NCBI GenBank assembly: GCA_016787575.1
Contig: JAEUUO010000010.1
Span: forward strand, 186,001-250,000
Length of the DNA: 64,000 nt
Direction of reading: 5' to 3'
Origin: Saprospiraceae bacterium
GTDB lineage: Bacteria > Bacteroidota > Bacteroidia > Chitinophagales > Saprospiraceae
Shown here: positions 45,287 to 53,914 of the stretch, piece by piece
How positions within the stretch are numbered: position 1 is the stretch's first letter
Layout of the letters: the number at the start of each line of letters is the position of its first letter
Position numbers and translations under genes: made by a program
The notes under the pieces: generated by a model
Seen by the model: only the letters and a program-made list of their open reading frames with translations
The model's database searches: none
What the model was told of the DNA's origin: nothing

Positions 45287-48200
45287 TTGAATTGCAGCAT
45301 TAAGTCCTTTCTCTGTATATTAATTTCCTCTATATTTAATATACTCAGTGCGCAATCTTCCTTCGCTAATTATGGTTTACTAAATTTAGAAAACGGCTTA
45401 TTGTCATATAATTTATCAACGGTTTGCACGGATGACAATGGATTTTTATGGATTGGATCAAACAATGGAATCCAGATTTATAATGGGAATACTTTTTTCA
45501 ATATTCCATCTGGTATAGGTAGAAAAAAAATACTAGGGAATATCATTCACCTTTTAATAAAACTCGATAACAATTTCATACTAGCTGGTACAGATAAAGG
45601 CATTAGCAAAATAAATGCTACAACATTTGAAGTTGATAACCTCAATTTTAGTTCCCCCAAAGCTTTTGAAAAATCAACCAATCGAATTCAGGATATTAAA
45701 GTTAGATCAGATGAATCTTTTTGGGTAGTAACAACTACCCATATATTCTTAGTTTCGAACGATTTAAAAATTCTACAATCCTATGCATTTTCAAAATCGC
45801 TGCAAATTAAAGCCATTTCATTACAACCAAATCGAATCATAGAATTTCCAAATCATAAAACCTGGGTAATTGGCCCACGAATTAAGGAGACCCAGATTAA
45901 TGATCAATGTAAAATTTTTGAAATCGATCCCATATTAAAAACAATACATGTCATTGACACCATACCATTTAAAGATTATAGTAGATATTTATCTTTTAAA
46001 CACATTTCTGATACACTGGCTATTGTTGTTTACGAGTCCTATTGTGATCAAGCAGAAATTGTTGAATTTAATTTAAATAATTATAATCAAAAATCAATTA
46101 AACATAAATCATTTAAATATGGTGATCAGGTTCCTTTTCTTTCTGTAATTTCGAATGATGAATTTGGGATCACTACTAATGATTGGAGAGAATATTTGAT
46201 CTACCATCCAAAAACTGGAAAATTAGATTTAAATTTATTGGATCCACCGGTATTCCTTCGACAAGTAATTCGAAATGAAAACTTTTACTATGCAGCAACA
46301 GGCATGGGATTGTTAATTAACACTCCTGTAAATACCTTGCTAAGCACATTTGAATGTACAAGTTTTTTTAAGAATTGGACAGTCTACCCTAGTATGGCAT
46401 TTGAAAATGATAGTTCGTTATTCCAATGTTATCTTTATACTGGGGTGTCAATTTACAACAAAACAACCCAAAGCTGTAGTTTTTATCAACCCATCTCCCC
46501 TATTGATAGTCAAACAGAGATTCATAAAATTTATTTACTAGATTCCAGCAATTGGTTGGTATGTGGAAATCTATGTTTTCATTACAATCCTTATAATAAT
46601 AAATCCAGCTTGATTAGTAAAACAATAAAAGATGCATATCCTTTTGAAAAATACACATCTTCAGTATTTAAAGATTCCAGAAATGAATTTTGGTTTGGAA
46701 CTGTTTATGGCAATGGCATTTTTCGATACAACCCTAAAACTAATCGCGTTATCCATAAAGAAATTGAATCCATAGATTCAATTGCAAAATTCTCAACTTT
46801 AAATTCAATTCAGGAAGATAGTTCCGGAAATATTTGGTTTGGTTCTACATTCGGAAATGGATTGATTAAATGGAATCGTGCATTGGATTCCTATTCCCTA
46901 ATACTTCCTGATTCGAAACCAGAAAATTCTTTCTATCCAGCGATTTCTAGAATGAGTTTGGATCAAAAAGGGTATATATGGCTTGGCACCGAAGGTTATG
47001 GAATTTACAGATTTCATCCTGATAGCATGAAATTTACAAACTATACCCAAACCATTGGCTTAATGGATAATTATATTACTTCATTAACTATCGACTGTTT
47101 AGGTAATGTTTGGGGCAGTACGATCAAATCTTTGTTCAGATTTGATCCCATTACTTCAAGTACTTATTTTTTTTTAAAAAATCATGGAGTACCAAGCAAT
47201 GTGATTACAATTTCTAAAGTCCAAGGACAAAAATGCAAATTACATTTAAGAGGCCCAAAATGGAATTTCTATTTAGACCCTGAGTCCTTTCAAATTCCAA
47301 AAGCAAAAAACTCACTTTTTATTAGGTCTTTGAATATAAATGGAAAAGAAGTTGAATTTAATAAAAAACTTGAATTAGATTATGATCAAAACAATTTAGA
47401 AATTGAATTTGCACATGCAAATTTATTGGATGGAAATCTGGAAAAATATTACTATCAGCTATACGAAGAAAACAAAGATTGGACATACATTGGTGACAAA
47501 CCAATCCTACGTCTTGCTGGAATTGGGTATGGCAACTACCATCTTAAAATTCGAACTTGTCAAAATGGAAATGTTTGTTTTGACACGTCAGTACTCCATT
47601 TTAAAGTAAATCGTCCATTTTGGAAATCACCAATATTCTTTGGACTGATAGCCATTCTTGTGGCAAGTTTTTTTCTATTTATTGTGATTTACGATTATAG
47701 ACTCAAAATTTCAGAAATAGAAAAGGAACGGGATAAAGAGATCCTAAGGAATAAAATTGCTCAAGACATTCACGATGAGGTGGGTTCAAGTCTAACTAAA
47801 ATAGCCCTATCTGCACAAGTTGCAAGCCGCATTTCCAGCTTATCACAGGAGGATTTAAAAAACCGATTGACACATGTAGCCGAAGATGCTAAAATAGCTT
47901 CGTCTCAATTACGCGAATTGGTGTTTTCAATCAATCCCGATTTTGATCATTTTGATGATATGCAGGCCTATTTTCAGGAACATGCCCGGATGTATTTGGA
48001 AGATTCAGGAATCCAAATTTATTTCAACTTACCAAAAAGTAATTCAAATGTATTATTACATCCGGATATTAAAAGGCAACTCCTGTTAATATATAAAGAA
48101 GTACTTAATAATATATTAAAGCATGCCAATGCAAAGCAAGTCTGGATTCGACTGGAAGAATTAAACAATAAAAGCTATCTACTTGAAATTAAGGATGATG

Positions 48201-48364
48201 GCAAAGGGTTTGATCCTATAAATGCCGGGAAAAACAGCAATGGTATGCGTGGCATTATGAACAGATCAGATTCCATATTAGCCACTTTAAATGTAATAAG
48301 CAATCCAAGATCTGGAACTACTATTCAGGTTAGCGGACCACTGAAACTTAGCAATGGCCACTAA
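45287..48364 (+). CDS. Reg_prop (two-component regulator propeller) sensor histidine kinase
   Basis: 1025 aa. No ATG is usable; TTG 45287 directly precedes a good signal peptide (MNCSIKSFLCILISSIFNILS). Residues about 24-690 hold many WIGS/WFGS/WLGT propeller motifs (FLWIGSNNGIQIYNG, EFWFGTVYGNGIFRYNPKTN, YIWLGTEGYGIYRFHPDSMK), forming periplasmic beta-propellers. A Y_Y_Y Ig-like domain (about 690-775) and one helix (about 783-803) follow. Then come a HisKA_3 dimerisation domain with IAQDIHDEVGSSLTKI (phospho-His about 829) and a HATPase with NNILKHANAKQVW and DDGKGFD. It should sense an external ligand and phosphorylate the regulator encoded next. Confidence 0.92.
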   Translation: MNCSIKSFLCILISSIFNILSAQSSFANYGLLNLENGLLSYNLSTVCTDDNGFLWIGSNNGIQIYNGNTFFNIPSGIGRKKILGNIIHLLIKLDNNFILAGTDKGISKINATTFEVDNLNFSSPKAFEKSTNRIQDIKVRSDESFWVVTTTHIFLVSNDLKILQSYAFSKSLQIKAISLQPNRIIEFPNHKTWVIGPRIKETQINDQCKIFEIDPILKTIHVIDTIPFKDYSRYLSFKHISDTLAIVVYESYCDQAEIVEFNLNNYNQKSIKHKSFKYGDQVPFLSVISNDEFGITTNDWREYLIYHPKTGKLDLNLLDPPVFLRQVIRNENFYYAATGMGLLINTPVNTLLSTFECTSFFKNWTVYPSMAFENDSSLFQCYLYTGVSIYNKTTQSCSFYQPISPIDSQTEIHKIYLLDSSNWLVCGNLCFHYNPYNNKSSLISKTIKDAYPFEKYTSSVFKDSRNEFWFGTVYGNGIFRYNPKTNRVIHKEIESIDSIAKFSTLNSIQEDSSGNIWFGSTFGNGLIKWNRALDSYSLILPDSKPENSFYPAISRMSLDQKGYIWLGTEGYGIYRFHPDSMKFTNYTQTIGLMDNYITSLTIDCLGNVWGSTIKSLFRFDPITSSTYFFLKNHGVPSNVITISKVQGQKCKLHLRGPKWNFYLDPESFQIPKAKNSLFIRSLNINGKEVEFNKKLELDYDQNNLEIEFAHANLLDGNLEKYYYQLYEENKDWTYIGDKPILRLAGIGYGNYHLKIRTCQNGNVCFDTSVLHFKVNRPFWKSPIFFGLIAILVASFFLFIVIYDYRLKISEIEKERDKEILRNKIAQDIHDEVGSSLTKIALSAQVASRISSLSQEDLKNRLTHVAEDAKIASSQLRELVFSINPDFDHFDDMQAYFQEHARMYLEDSGIQIYFNLPKSNSNVLLHPDIKRQLLLIYKEVLNNILKHANAKQVWIRLEELNNKSYLLEIKDDGKGFDPINAGKNSNGMRGIMNRSDSILATLNVISNPRSGTTIQVSGPLKLSNGH

Positions 48365-48442
48365 GCCAAAAAATTCCTTTCATACGAATGTGGTATTTTA
48401 CTTTTCAATTTTTTTATTGAAACTTGCAGCTTGAAACAAGCA

Positions 48443-49072
48443 ATGGATATAATCAAAGTGGCACTCGTTGAAGACGATGCGGATATCCGCAAATTAACAG
48501 CCAGTCTGATCAATATCTATCCGGATTTGGAATGCATTGGTACGTTTGCCAATGCTGAAGAATTCGAAAACAGCCTCCCAACCCTTAATCCTGATATCGT
48601 ATTAATGGATATCGGATTGCCTGGCAAAACAGGCATCGAATGCATTCGGGATATTGGACCGACAAAGCAATCCATACAATATTTAGTGTATTCAGATCAC
48701 CAGGACTCCAGAGAAGTTTATGATGCACTGGCTGCTGGTGCCAATGGTTACGTATTAAAAGGAACCACCCCGGAAAAACTAGCCGAAGCCATTCGAGAAT
48801 TGCATCAAGGAGGATCACCCATGTCCCGTCAGATATCAAGAATGGTTGCGAGTTCGTTTAAAAATAATGAAAGGAAACATCCTGATTTTGAGAAACTCAC
48901 TCCACAGGAATGGGAAGTTCTTACGCGATTGGAACGCGGTCTAGCCTACAAAGAAATTGCTGCCGAGCGATTCGTTTCGGAACACACTGTTCGATCACAG
49001 GTGCGCAGCATTTACGAAAAACTGCATGTGCACACTAGGACTGAAGCTTTGAATAAACTTCACAGTCGGTAG
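48443..49072 (+). CDS. NarL/FixJ-family response regulator
   Basis: 209 aa from ATG 48443; an in-frame TTG 12 nt upstream is less likely. The receiver domain has the acidic pair in VALVEDDADIRK, phospho-acceptor Asp56 in VLMDIGLPGKTGIE and the conserved Lys in YVLKGTTPEKL. The C-terminal LuxR-type HTH is LTPQEWEVLTRLERGLAYKE and FVSEHTVRSQVRSIYEKLHV. It lies 78 nt after the sensor kinase, its obvious partner, and 121 nt before the cysteine-rich gene array, which is a plausible target. Confidence 0.95.
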   Translation: MDIIKVALVEDDADIRKLTASLINIYPDLECIGTFANAEEFENSLPTLNPDIVLMDIGLPGKTGIECIRDIGPTKQSIQYLVYSDHQDSREVYDALAAGANGYVLKGTTPEKLAEAIRELHQGGSPMSRQISRMVASSFKNNERKHPDFEKLTPQEWEVLTRLERGLAYKEIAAERFVSEHTVRSQVRSIYEKLHVHTRTEALNKLHSR

Positions 49073-49193
49073 TATCTATTGCATCTCATTTCAGAGATGT
49101 TGTAAGATTTACACTACCAGTATACTAATTTCATACGAACATGCTATTGATATAAACAAGTTGCTGCCTAATCTTTGTCACAAAATAAAAAAC

Positions 49194-49685
49194 ATGAAAA
49201 TAATTAAAATCACATTACTACTTATTGCTTTTTCATTAAATCTTGGAATTGCGCAACAAAAAGGTTCCGCCACCAGTAGCAGCGCAAGCATTAAAACCAT
49301 TGGGACTACTAAAGTAAATTACATTTCTAAAAGCAAATTGCTTGAAGGAGTTAATTCAGTGAAGTTGGCAAGTGGTAAAATCATTTCAATAACTATAAAA
49401 TCAGGGGCGATTTCGAGCGCAACAATTGATGGTGTTTCTTATAAACTAAGTAACAATGTACCTGGAGCAGGATTCACTTGTCTCCCATTGCAATGCGAAT
49501 GCCATGGAATTGATGATTGCAACGATATGTTTGGACCCAATGGTCCCTGCAAATCATGCATAGAATGTGCAATTTGTGACGAAAACGATAATTGTGTATG
49601 TATAAGAGCGACTAAAAAAGTTCCGACATCTAATAAAAACAAAGATATTAAAGCCACCACACCTAGCACCTCAACAAAAAAATAA
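49194..49685 (+). CDS. Secreted cysteine-rich protein, array member A
   Basis: 163 aa from ATG 49194 (an upstream TTG at 49161 is not needed). The signal peptide MKIIKITLLLIAFSLNLGIA is followed by a Ser-rich linker and a short beta-rich region (VKLASGKIISITIKSGAISS). A dense Cys segment has ten Cys in about 45 residues (about 98-142; CLPLQCECHG, CKSCIECAICDENDNCVC). The tail is basic and Thr/Ser-rich. Its Cys pattern differs from members B-E, so common ancestry is not shown. It is the first gene after the two-component system, 4 nt before member B. No known family recognised. Confidence 0.8.
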   Translation: MKIIKITLLLIAFSLNLGIAQQKGSATSSSASIKTIGTTKVNYISKSKLLEGVNSVKLASGKIISITIKSGAISSATIDGVSYKLSNNVPGAGFTCLPLQCECHGIDDCNDMFGPNGPCKSCIECAICDENDNCVCIRATKKVPTSNKNKDIKATTPSTSTKK

Positions 49686-49689
49686 TAAG

Positions 49690-50334
49690 ATGAGACAATA
49701 TTTAATTTTTCTATCACTAGCTGTTTTTGCATTTAATGCAATTGGACAACAAAAAACACAAGTAGCTATTGCAAAAAATGGCTTATTTATTAAATCATGT
49801 GAACGCGTTTCTGCAGGTATGCAATCGTGTACATTGTGCGAAGACAAAGAATTAAAAAAGAACTGTAAAACGTATACCTGCGATGATGCAGGTCAATGTG
49901 CACAGTTTAAAATGGGAAAATTAAGCTTAAAATCATTGATACAAAGTCCAAAAGTCCAAAATATAAAAGGCATTCAGAAAGAAGCCACAAGCGTTGGTCT
50001 TACGGACTATTATATTCAAGACGGGGACACACGAACTTATATATTTAGATCCGAGTCAACACTTACATTAGACAGTTATACTGTTCCAAAAGGGACTAAG
50101 GCTGCAGCTCGTCCAACGCAACCATCTCCAGAAAATAAAAGTTGTATAAATGATTGCATAAACACAGGCAATCTTTGCGACCGAAATTGCGGTAGCAACA
50201 CATTTTGTTTGTCAGAATGCAAAAAAAGCAGATTGGCATGTGCTAGGATTTGCAACAAATTTGTACCTAAATCCACAATAAGCATTTCCATAAAGGGTAC
50301 AAGCGGAACAAGCAGTGTTAAATTGTTTGACTAA
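49690..50334 (+). CDS. Secreted cysteine-rich protein, array member B
   Basis: 214 aa with a signal peptide (about 1-19, ...FNAIGQ). Three parts are visible. The N-terminal module (about 30-75) has six Cys in the order KSC...SC.LCEDKEL.KNCKTYTCDD...C. A middle beta-rich domain (about 85-140) includes DYYIQDGDTRTYIF. The C-terminal module (about 150-190) has eight Cys arranged C-x3-C-x6-C-x3-C-x5-C-x3-C-x6-C-x3-C. The even Cys count and export suggest disulfides. Members C and D share this three-part plan, and E shares the N-terminal module. No T9SS tail is seen. Function unknown. Confidence 0.85.
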   Translation: MRQYLIFLSLAVFAFNAIGQQKTQVAIAKNGLFIKSCERVSAGMQSCTLCEDKELKKNCKTYTCDDAGQCAQFKMGKLSLKSLIQSPKVQNIKGIQKEATSVGLTDYYIQDGDTRTYIFRSESTLTLDSYTVPKGTKAAARPTQPSPENKSCINDCINTGNLCDRNCGSNTFCLSECKKSRLACARICNKFVPKSTISISIKGTSGTSSVKLFD

Positions 50335-50353
50335 CAAATTAAAATTAAAAAAT

Positions 50354-51004
50354 ATGAAATCAGTATTTAATATCAAACTAATTATTATCCATCTTACACT
50401 CTTTTCCTATTCTGCAATAGGCCAAAAGACAATTCAAATTGGTGAATCAAAATTATTTATTAAAAATAATATAAAACTTTCCACCGATGTTGCTCACATC
50501 ACAGCATGCAGTGATGCTAAACTTAGCAAAAATTGTAAATCCTATTTTGCAATTGGATCCAATGAATATCAGGAAACTACACTTACAAGCTCTGAAGCTA
50601 ACAGTATTTCGAAATCAAAAAATTTATCAGGGCTAAAAAATGTTAATACAGAAAAGGTAAATAAACAAGTCAGCTTGTCATATATTGATAAACACAATTC
50701 AAGAATTTACTTTTTTGGACATGGCAAAAATTTGAATATAGTAGAATACAATATACCCACGACACCTATTGCAAAGAGGCCTTCCTCAGCTCAAAACATT
50801 GCTTGCAGAAGTGCATGTCAAGACGCAAAGGATAAATGTTTTAAAGATTGTGTTATGGCTGGAGGTTCAGGATATGAAAATTGTTATGATGGATGTGCAA
50901 TTAGCTTCTTAGGGTGCACTGGCATATGCGATAAATATGTAAAAAAAGTACAAATAGTCCTGGAAAACATTTTGGTAAAACCCATATCATTTCAAAATAA
51001 GTAA
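50354..51004 (+). CDS. Secreted cysteine-rich protein, array member C
   Basis: 216 aa from ATG 50354, 19 nt after member B; an earlier in-frame GTG lies inside B. The signal peptide is about 1-24 (...LFSYSAIGQ). The N-terminal module KLFIKNN...ACSDAKLSKNCKSY keeps only two of the six Cys seen in B and E. The middle domain is alignable with B (LSYIDKHNSRIYFFGHG). The C-terminal module keeps all eight Cys as C-x3-C-x6-C-x3-C-x10-C-x3-C-x6-C-x3-C. It ends 1 nt before member D. Function unknown; paralogy to B and D is clear by eye. Confidence 0.85.
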   Translation: MKSVFNIKLIIIHLTLFSYSAIGQKTIQIGESKLFIKNNIKLSTDVAHITACSDAKLSKNCKSYFAIGSNEYQETTLTSSEANSISKSKNLSGLKNVNTEKVNKQVSLSYIDKHNSRIYFFGHGKNLNIVEYNIPTTPIAKRPSSAQNIACRSACQDAKDKCFKDCVMAGGSGYENCYDGCAISFLGCTGICDKYVKKVQIVLENILVKPISFQNK

Positions 51005-51005
51005 C

Positions 51006-51647
51006 ATGAAAACATTTTTAATCTATTACGCATTATTAACAATTATTTCTACAGGATACGGCCAGAAAGATGTAACGATCGAAGGCAGCAAATATTTTGT
51101 TAAGTCATCTGAGACCGTATTAGGCAATTTGAAAGTATTTAGTCTTTGTCAAGATCAGAAGCTTTCTAAAAACTGTGTAGAATATTTTACAAATGAAACT
51201 GGCAAATATATAAAATTGCCCGTTACAAAAGTTCAATTTTCATCAGCAGTAAAAGCTTCAAGATTTAATTCTATAAAAGGTGTTAAGAAAGCACTTATTG
51301 CAGCAAATACAATTTACTATTTTCAAACACAAACAGGAAATACCTATTTATCAAGCGATGAGTCTGGGAATCTCGTATTATATCCAGTAAGCTCATCAAA
51401 TGACGTGATTACTATGAGCCGGAAAGTAAGCCAAGGCACAAAAACTTTAGAAGAAAAGTGCAACAAAGCATGCCCTTTTGTGCTTCCTCCCAATTGTCCG
51501 GTAGAAATAAATGGCAGGACAAGTGATTGCTTTTTAAGACTCATTGAAGATACTGAACGTTGTAGATTAAAATGCAAGGGTAAAATACGTACCACTTCAT
51601 CCATAGCAGCATTTGAAGGAATCGTAATAAACACGAAATCCAATTAA
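51006..51647 (+). CDS. Secreted cysteine-rich protein, array member D
   Basis: 213 aa with a signal peptide (about 1-19, ...ISTGYGQ). The N-terminal module YFVKSSETV...LCQDQKLSKNCVEY is closest to member C and keeps the same two Cys. The middle domain aligns with B (FNSIKGVKKALIAANTIYYF). The C-terminal module is degenerate, with six Cys: CNKAC, then NC, DC and CRLKC. It starts 1 nt after member C, so the array is tightly packed. Function unknown. Confidence 0.85.
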   Translation: MKTFLIYYALLTIISTGYGQKDVTIEGSKYFVKSSETVLGNLKVFSLCQDQKLSKNCVEYFTNETGKYIKLPVTKVQFSSAVKASRFNSIKGVKKALIAANTIYYFQTQTGNTYLSSDESGNLVLYPVSSSNDVITMSRKVSQGTKTLEEKCNKACPFVLPPNCPVEINGRTSDCFLRLIEDTERCRLKCKGKIRTTSSIAAFEGIVINTKSN

Positions 51648-51673
51648 AATTTGGGTCAAAATAGAAATGTTCT

Positions 51674-51955
51674 ATGAATAAATTATGTAGCATTCTCCTA
51701 CTTGTGACTGGTGTTTTAAGCTTCGGATTTAGCCAAGTTCAAACCAAAGATAAACTCTACACTAAATCCTGCGATACCTTAAATATGGATACCATGATCT
51801 GTATAAAATGCACAAATCCAGGATTGACCATTGGGTGTAAAAGGTATGCCTGTGATTTTAAAAATCATTGCATTCCAATGCCAGCAAGTCCACCCAAAAA
51901 TAAATCTAAGGATATCAAAACAATATTGCCTGGTGGAAATCAAAAGAGAGGATAA
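51674..51955 (+). CDS. Secreted cysteine-rich protein, short array member E
   Basis: 93 aa with a signal peptide (about 1-20, ...LSFGFSQ). It contains only the N-terminal module, with all six Cys in the same order as member B: LYTKSCDTL...CIKC...IGCKRYACDFKNHC. The tail is basic and Pro/Lys-rich and resembles the tail of member A (KSKDIKT versus KNKDIKA). It may be a natural single-module version or a shortened paralogue; there is no frameshifted remnant after the stop. It lies 26 nt after D and 4 nt before the OM-barrel candidate. Confidence 0.8.
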   Translation: MNKLCSILLLVTGVLSFGFSQVQTKDKLYTKSCDTLNMDTMICIKCTNPGLTIGCKRYACDFKNHCIPMPASPPKNKSKDIKTILPGGNQKRG

Positions 51956-51959
51956 TAGC

Positions 51960-53186
51960 ATGGTACCATATATTAAATTAAAGTGTTTGCTAAACGGTTT
52001 AATGCAGCTTGCTGCTTTATTGTTCTGCATTCAACATGCAATGGCACAAGCTGAAAACCAACTAGAGGAACAAACTTCCAATTACCTAAGTTATGCTCCT
52101 GAGTTTTCGATTCCGGTCTCCCCTGCTTTTGATTTATTGGGTGTTAATCCTTGCTTGGTTCCAAAACCTTCCAATCTTCGGAATTTTAAAGTGGACTGGT
52201 CTTTTAAGAGTTATGGTTTAACACCTAATCTGGCCATTCAAACACAACCCATCAATGAGATTTATTTTAATACTCCAAGTAAGTTAAAAAACTACCATAA
52301 AAAATCTAGTTTACTGAAACGCTTGTCCAGTTTGGATCTTTCTGCTGGAACCGTTGATGGCAATACAGAACTGGAAACAAAAACACTGACCTTTAAAGAT
52401 GTAGAAGGAAATGATTCTATAGTAAACCTGGAAAATAATTGGAGGATTCGAAGCTTCTCTTATGCTGCTAAAATTAATTTGTACAAACAATACGAACCAT
52501 TGGATGATAAACTCATCTTTAAAAACGTCATGCGGGAATACAGTGATAAAAAAGCTGCATTAAAAGATCAAATCACTCAGCAAAAAAAAGCCATCGCCCA
52601 AACTTCGGACATGGAAGAAAAATCGCAACTCAAAGAAGAACTTAAGAGTTACGAAATGGAACTCAATGGCTTGGATGATGCATACATCATTCGCATGAAA
52701 AAGATTGTCGATTTGTATAAAGCAGAAAAATGGAATGCCAGTTACATTGATATAGCTTTTGGCCAAGCTTTTGATTTTGACAGCCGCGACAGCAGTTTGT
52801 TGAAATTTAAAAATTTACACAAGGTGAGAAACCTTTGGGGTCTATGGATCAATGGAAGCAGAGGCTTTGGAAAAAACATTTTACTCAGCGGAATTGCACG
52901 TTTGACCGGAGATAAAAATATTCTCATCAACGAAAAATACTATCAATTGGATTGTGGTCTCAATTTCCGTTATGGCAACTACCGATACAATTTCTTTACA
53001 GAAATCTTTAGTCCGGTTAACTTCAATCACGGTGTATTTGATGGAAGTAAATTTATATCGTTTGGTGGCGACTGGCGATTTAGCCGGAATGTCATTTTAA
53101 ACTACGCCATGCGCGCATCGTTTGATGATGCCGGTAAATTAGAAAATATTATTCCGGTAGTGAGCGTTTCGTGTATTATGCGCTAG
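51960..53186 (+). CDS. Exported protein, probable OM beta-barrel with coiled coil
   Basis: 408 aa from ATG 51960; the open frame extends upstream through member E in another frame, which is rejected. The signal peptide ends near HAMAQA. The mature N-terminus FSIPVSPAFDLLGVNPCLV is followed by strand-rich sequence. A coiled coil lies at about 195-245 (QQKKAIAQTSDMEEKSQLKE). A C-terminal region of amphipathic strands (GLNFRYGNYRYNFFTEIFSP, SFGGDWRFSRNVILNYAMRA) resembles an OM barrel. It lies 4 nt after member E, so it may be the OM partner of the cysteine-rich proteins. No named family is claimed. Confidence 0.75.
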   Translation: MVPYIKLKCLLNGLMQLAALLFCIQHAMAQAENQLEEQTSNYLSYAPEFSIPVSPAFDLLGVNPCLVPKPSNLRNFKVDWSFKSYGLTPNLAIQTQPINEIYFNTPSKLKNYHKKSSLLKRLSSLDLSAGTVDGNTELETKTLTFKDVEGNDSIVNLENNWRIRSFSYAAKINLYKQYEPLDDKLIFKNVMREYSDKKAALKDQITQQKKAIAQTSDMEEKSQLKEELKSYEMELNGLDDAYIIRMKKIVDLYKAEKWNASYIDIAFGQAFDFDSRDSSLLKFKNLHKVRNLWGLWINGSRGFGKNILLSGIARLTGDKNILINEKYYQLDCGLNFRYGNYRYNFFTEIFSPVNFNHGVFDGSKFISFGGDWRFSRNVILNYAMRASFDDAGKLENIIPVVSVSCIMR

Positions 53187-53266
53187 ATTTTCTTTCTAAT
53201 TGGCTTACAGTGTCCGAAGTAGATACATTGAAAATCCTCATTCAAAACTATGTTAAAATTAATGCA

Positions 53267-53827
53267 ATGTTATTTAGATATTATTTCTTATTGCTTGGAA
53301 TCCTTTTCACGCAATGCACAAATGAAAATTCAAATCCTTTAGAAACCCCATTCTTTAGTTTGCTTGAAAGTTCAGGTATTAAAATTGATACCGTTACCCA
53401 AGCGGCAAACACCTGGGAATATGGATTTAAATTCACAAGTCTTGTAAATGGCAAGCTATCAAAACTTGGTATTTTGGTTCCAGATACTGGTTCGTATAAA
53501 GTCCGCCTGTATAATCTCAGCTCGAATATTTTACTACTTGAACAAAACATTGCTTCAAAAAAAGTCAATACTGAATCCTTTGTCAATGTAAGTCCTATTG
53601 AAATTACAGCAGGTACCAATTTTGGTGTCAGCTTGGTAGCAGATGTGTTTTTTAATGTACGCAATGCCAATGGGGACGTATTTAATTTTCCCATTACAAA
53701 AGGCAACATCAAAATCATATCATTTAATGAAGACCCTTGTGGCGCTAACGGCTGTCCTTCCTTTCCTTTAACTTCTGTTACCAACCTGATTGCTCCCTGT
53801 GTAAATATTGGCTTTACAGCCGATTGA
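53267..53827 (+). CDS. Putative lipoprotein, 186 aa, DUF4082-like
   Basis: Start at ATG 53267; a longer frame begins inside the previous gene and is not supported. The N-terminus MLFRYYFLLLGILFTQCTNE ends in a loose lipobox (FTQC). The body is a beta-sandwich pattern: WEYGFKFTSLVNGKLSKLGI, SYKVRLYNLSSNILLLEQNI and ITAGTNFGVSLVA, weakly like DUF4082 carbohydrate-binding-type modules. It lies between the OM-barrel candidate and the giant PKD adhesin and may be part of the same surface apparatus. Function unknown. Confidence 0.7.
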   Translation: MLFRYYFLLLGILFTQCTNENSNPLETPFFSLLESSGIKIDTVTQAANTWEYGFKFTSLVNGKLSKLGILVPDTGSYKVRLYNLSSNILLLEQNIASKKVNTESFVNVSPIEITAGTNFGVSLVADVFFNVRNANGDVFNFPITKGNIKIISFNEDPCGANGCPSFPLTSVTNLIAPCVNIGFTAD

Positions 53828-53914
53828 GCGGACCAATAAGAGTCATCATAGTAATTCAAGCTCAATTTCTTAAGAACCGTATCTTAGTGTTTGTAATTAC
53901 AAACCACCGAAGAG

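Noticed and set aside
53281..53865. Minus-strand 194-aa open frame
   Set aside because: Antisense to the lipoprotein gene at 53267, whose own frame has a signal peptide and a sensible beta pattern.
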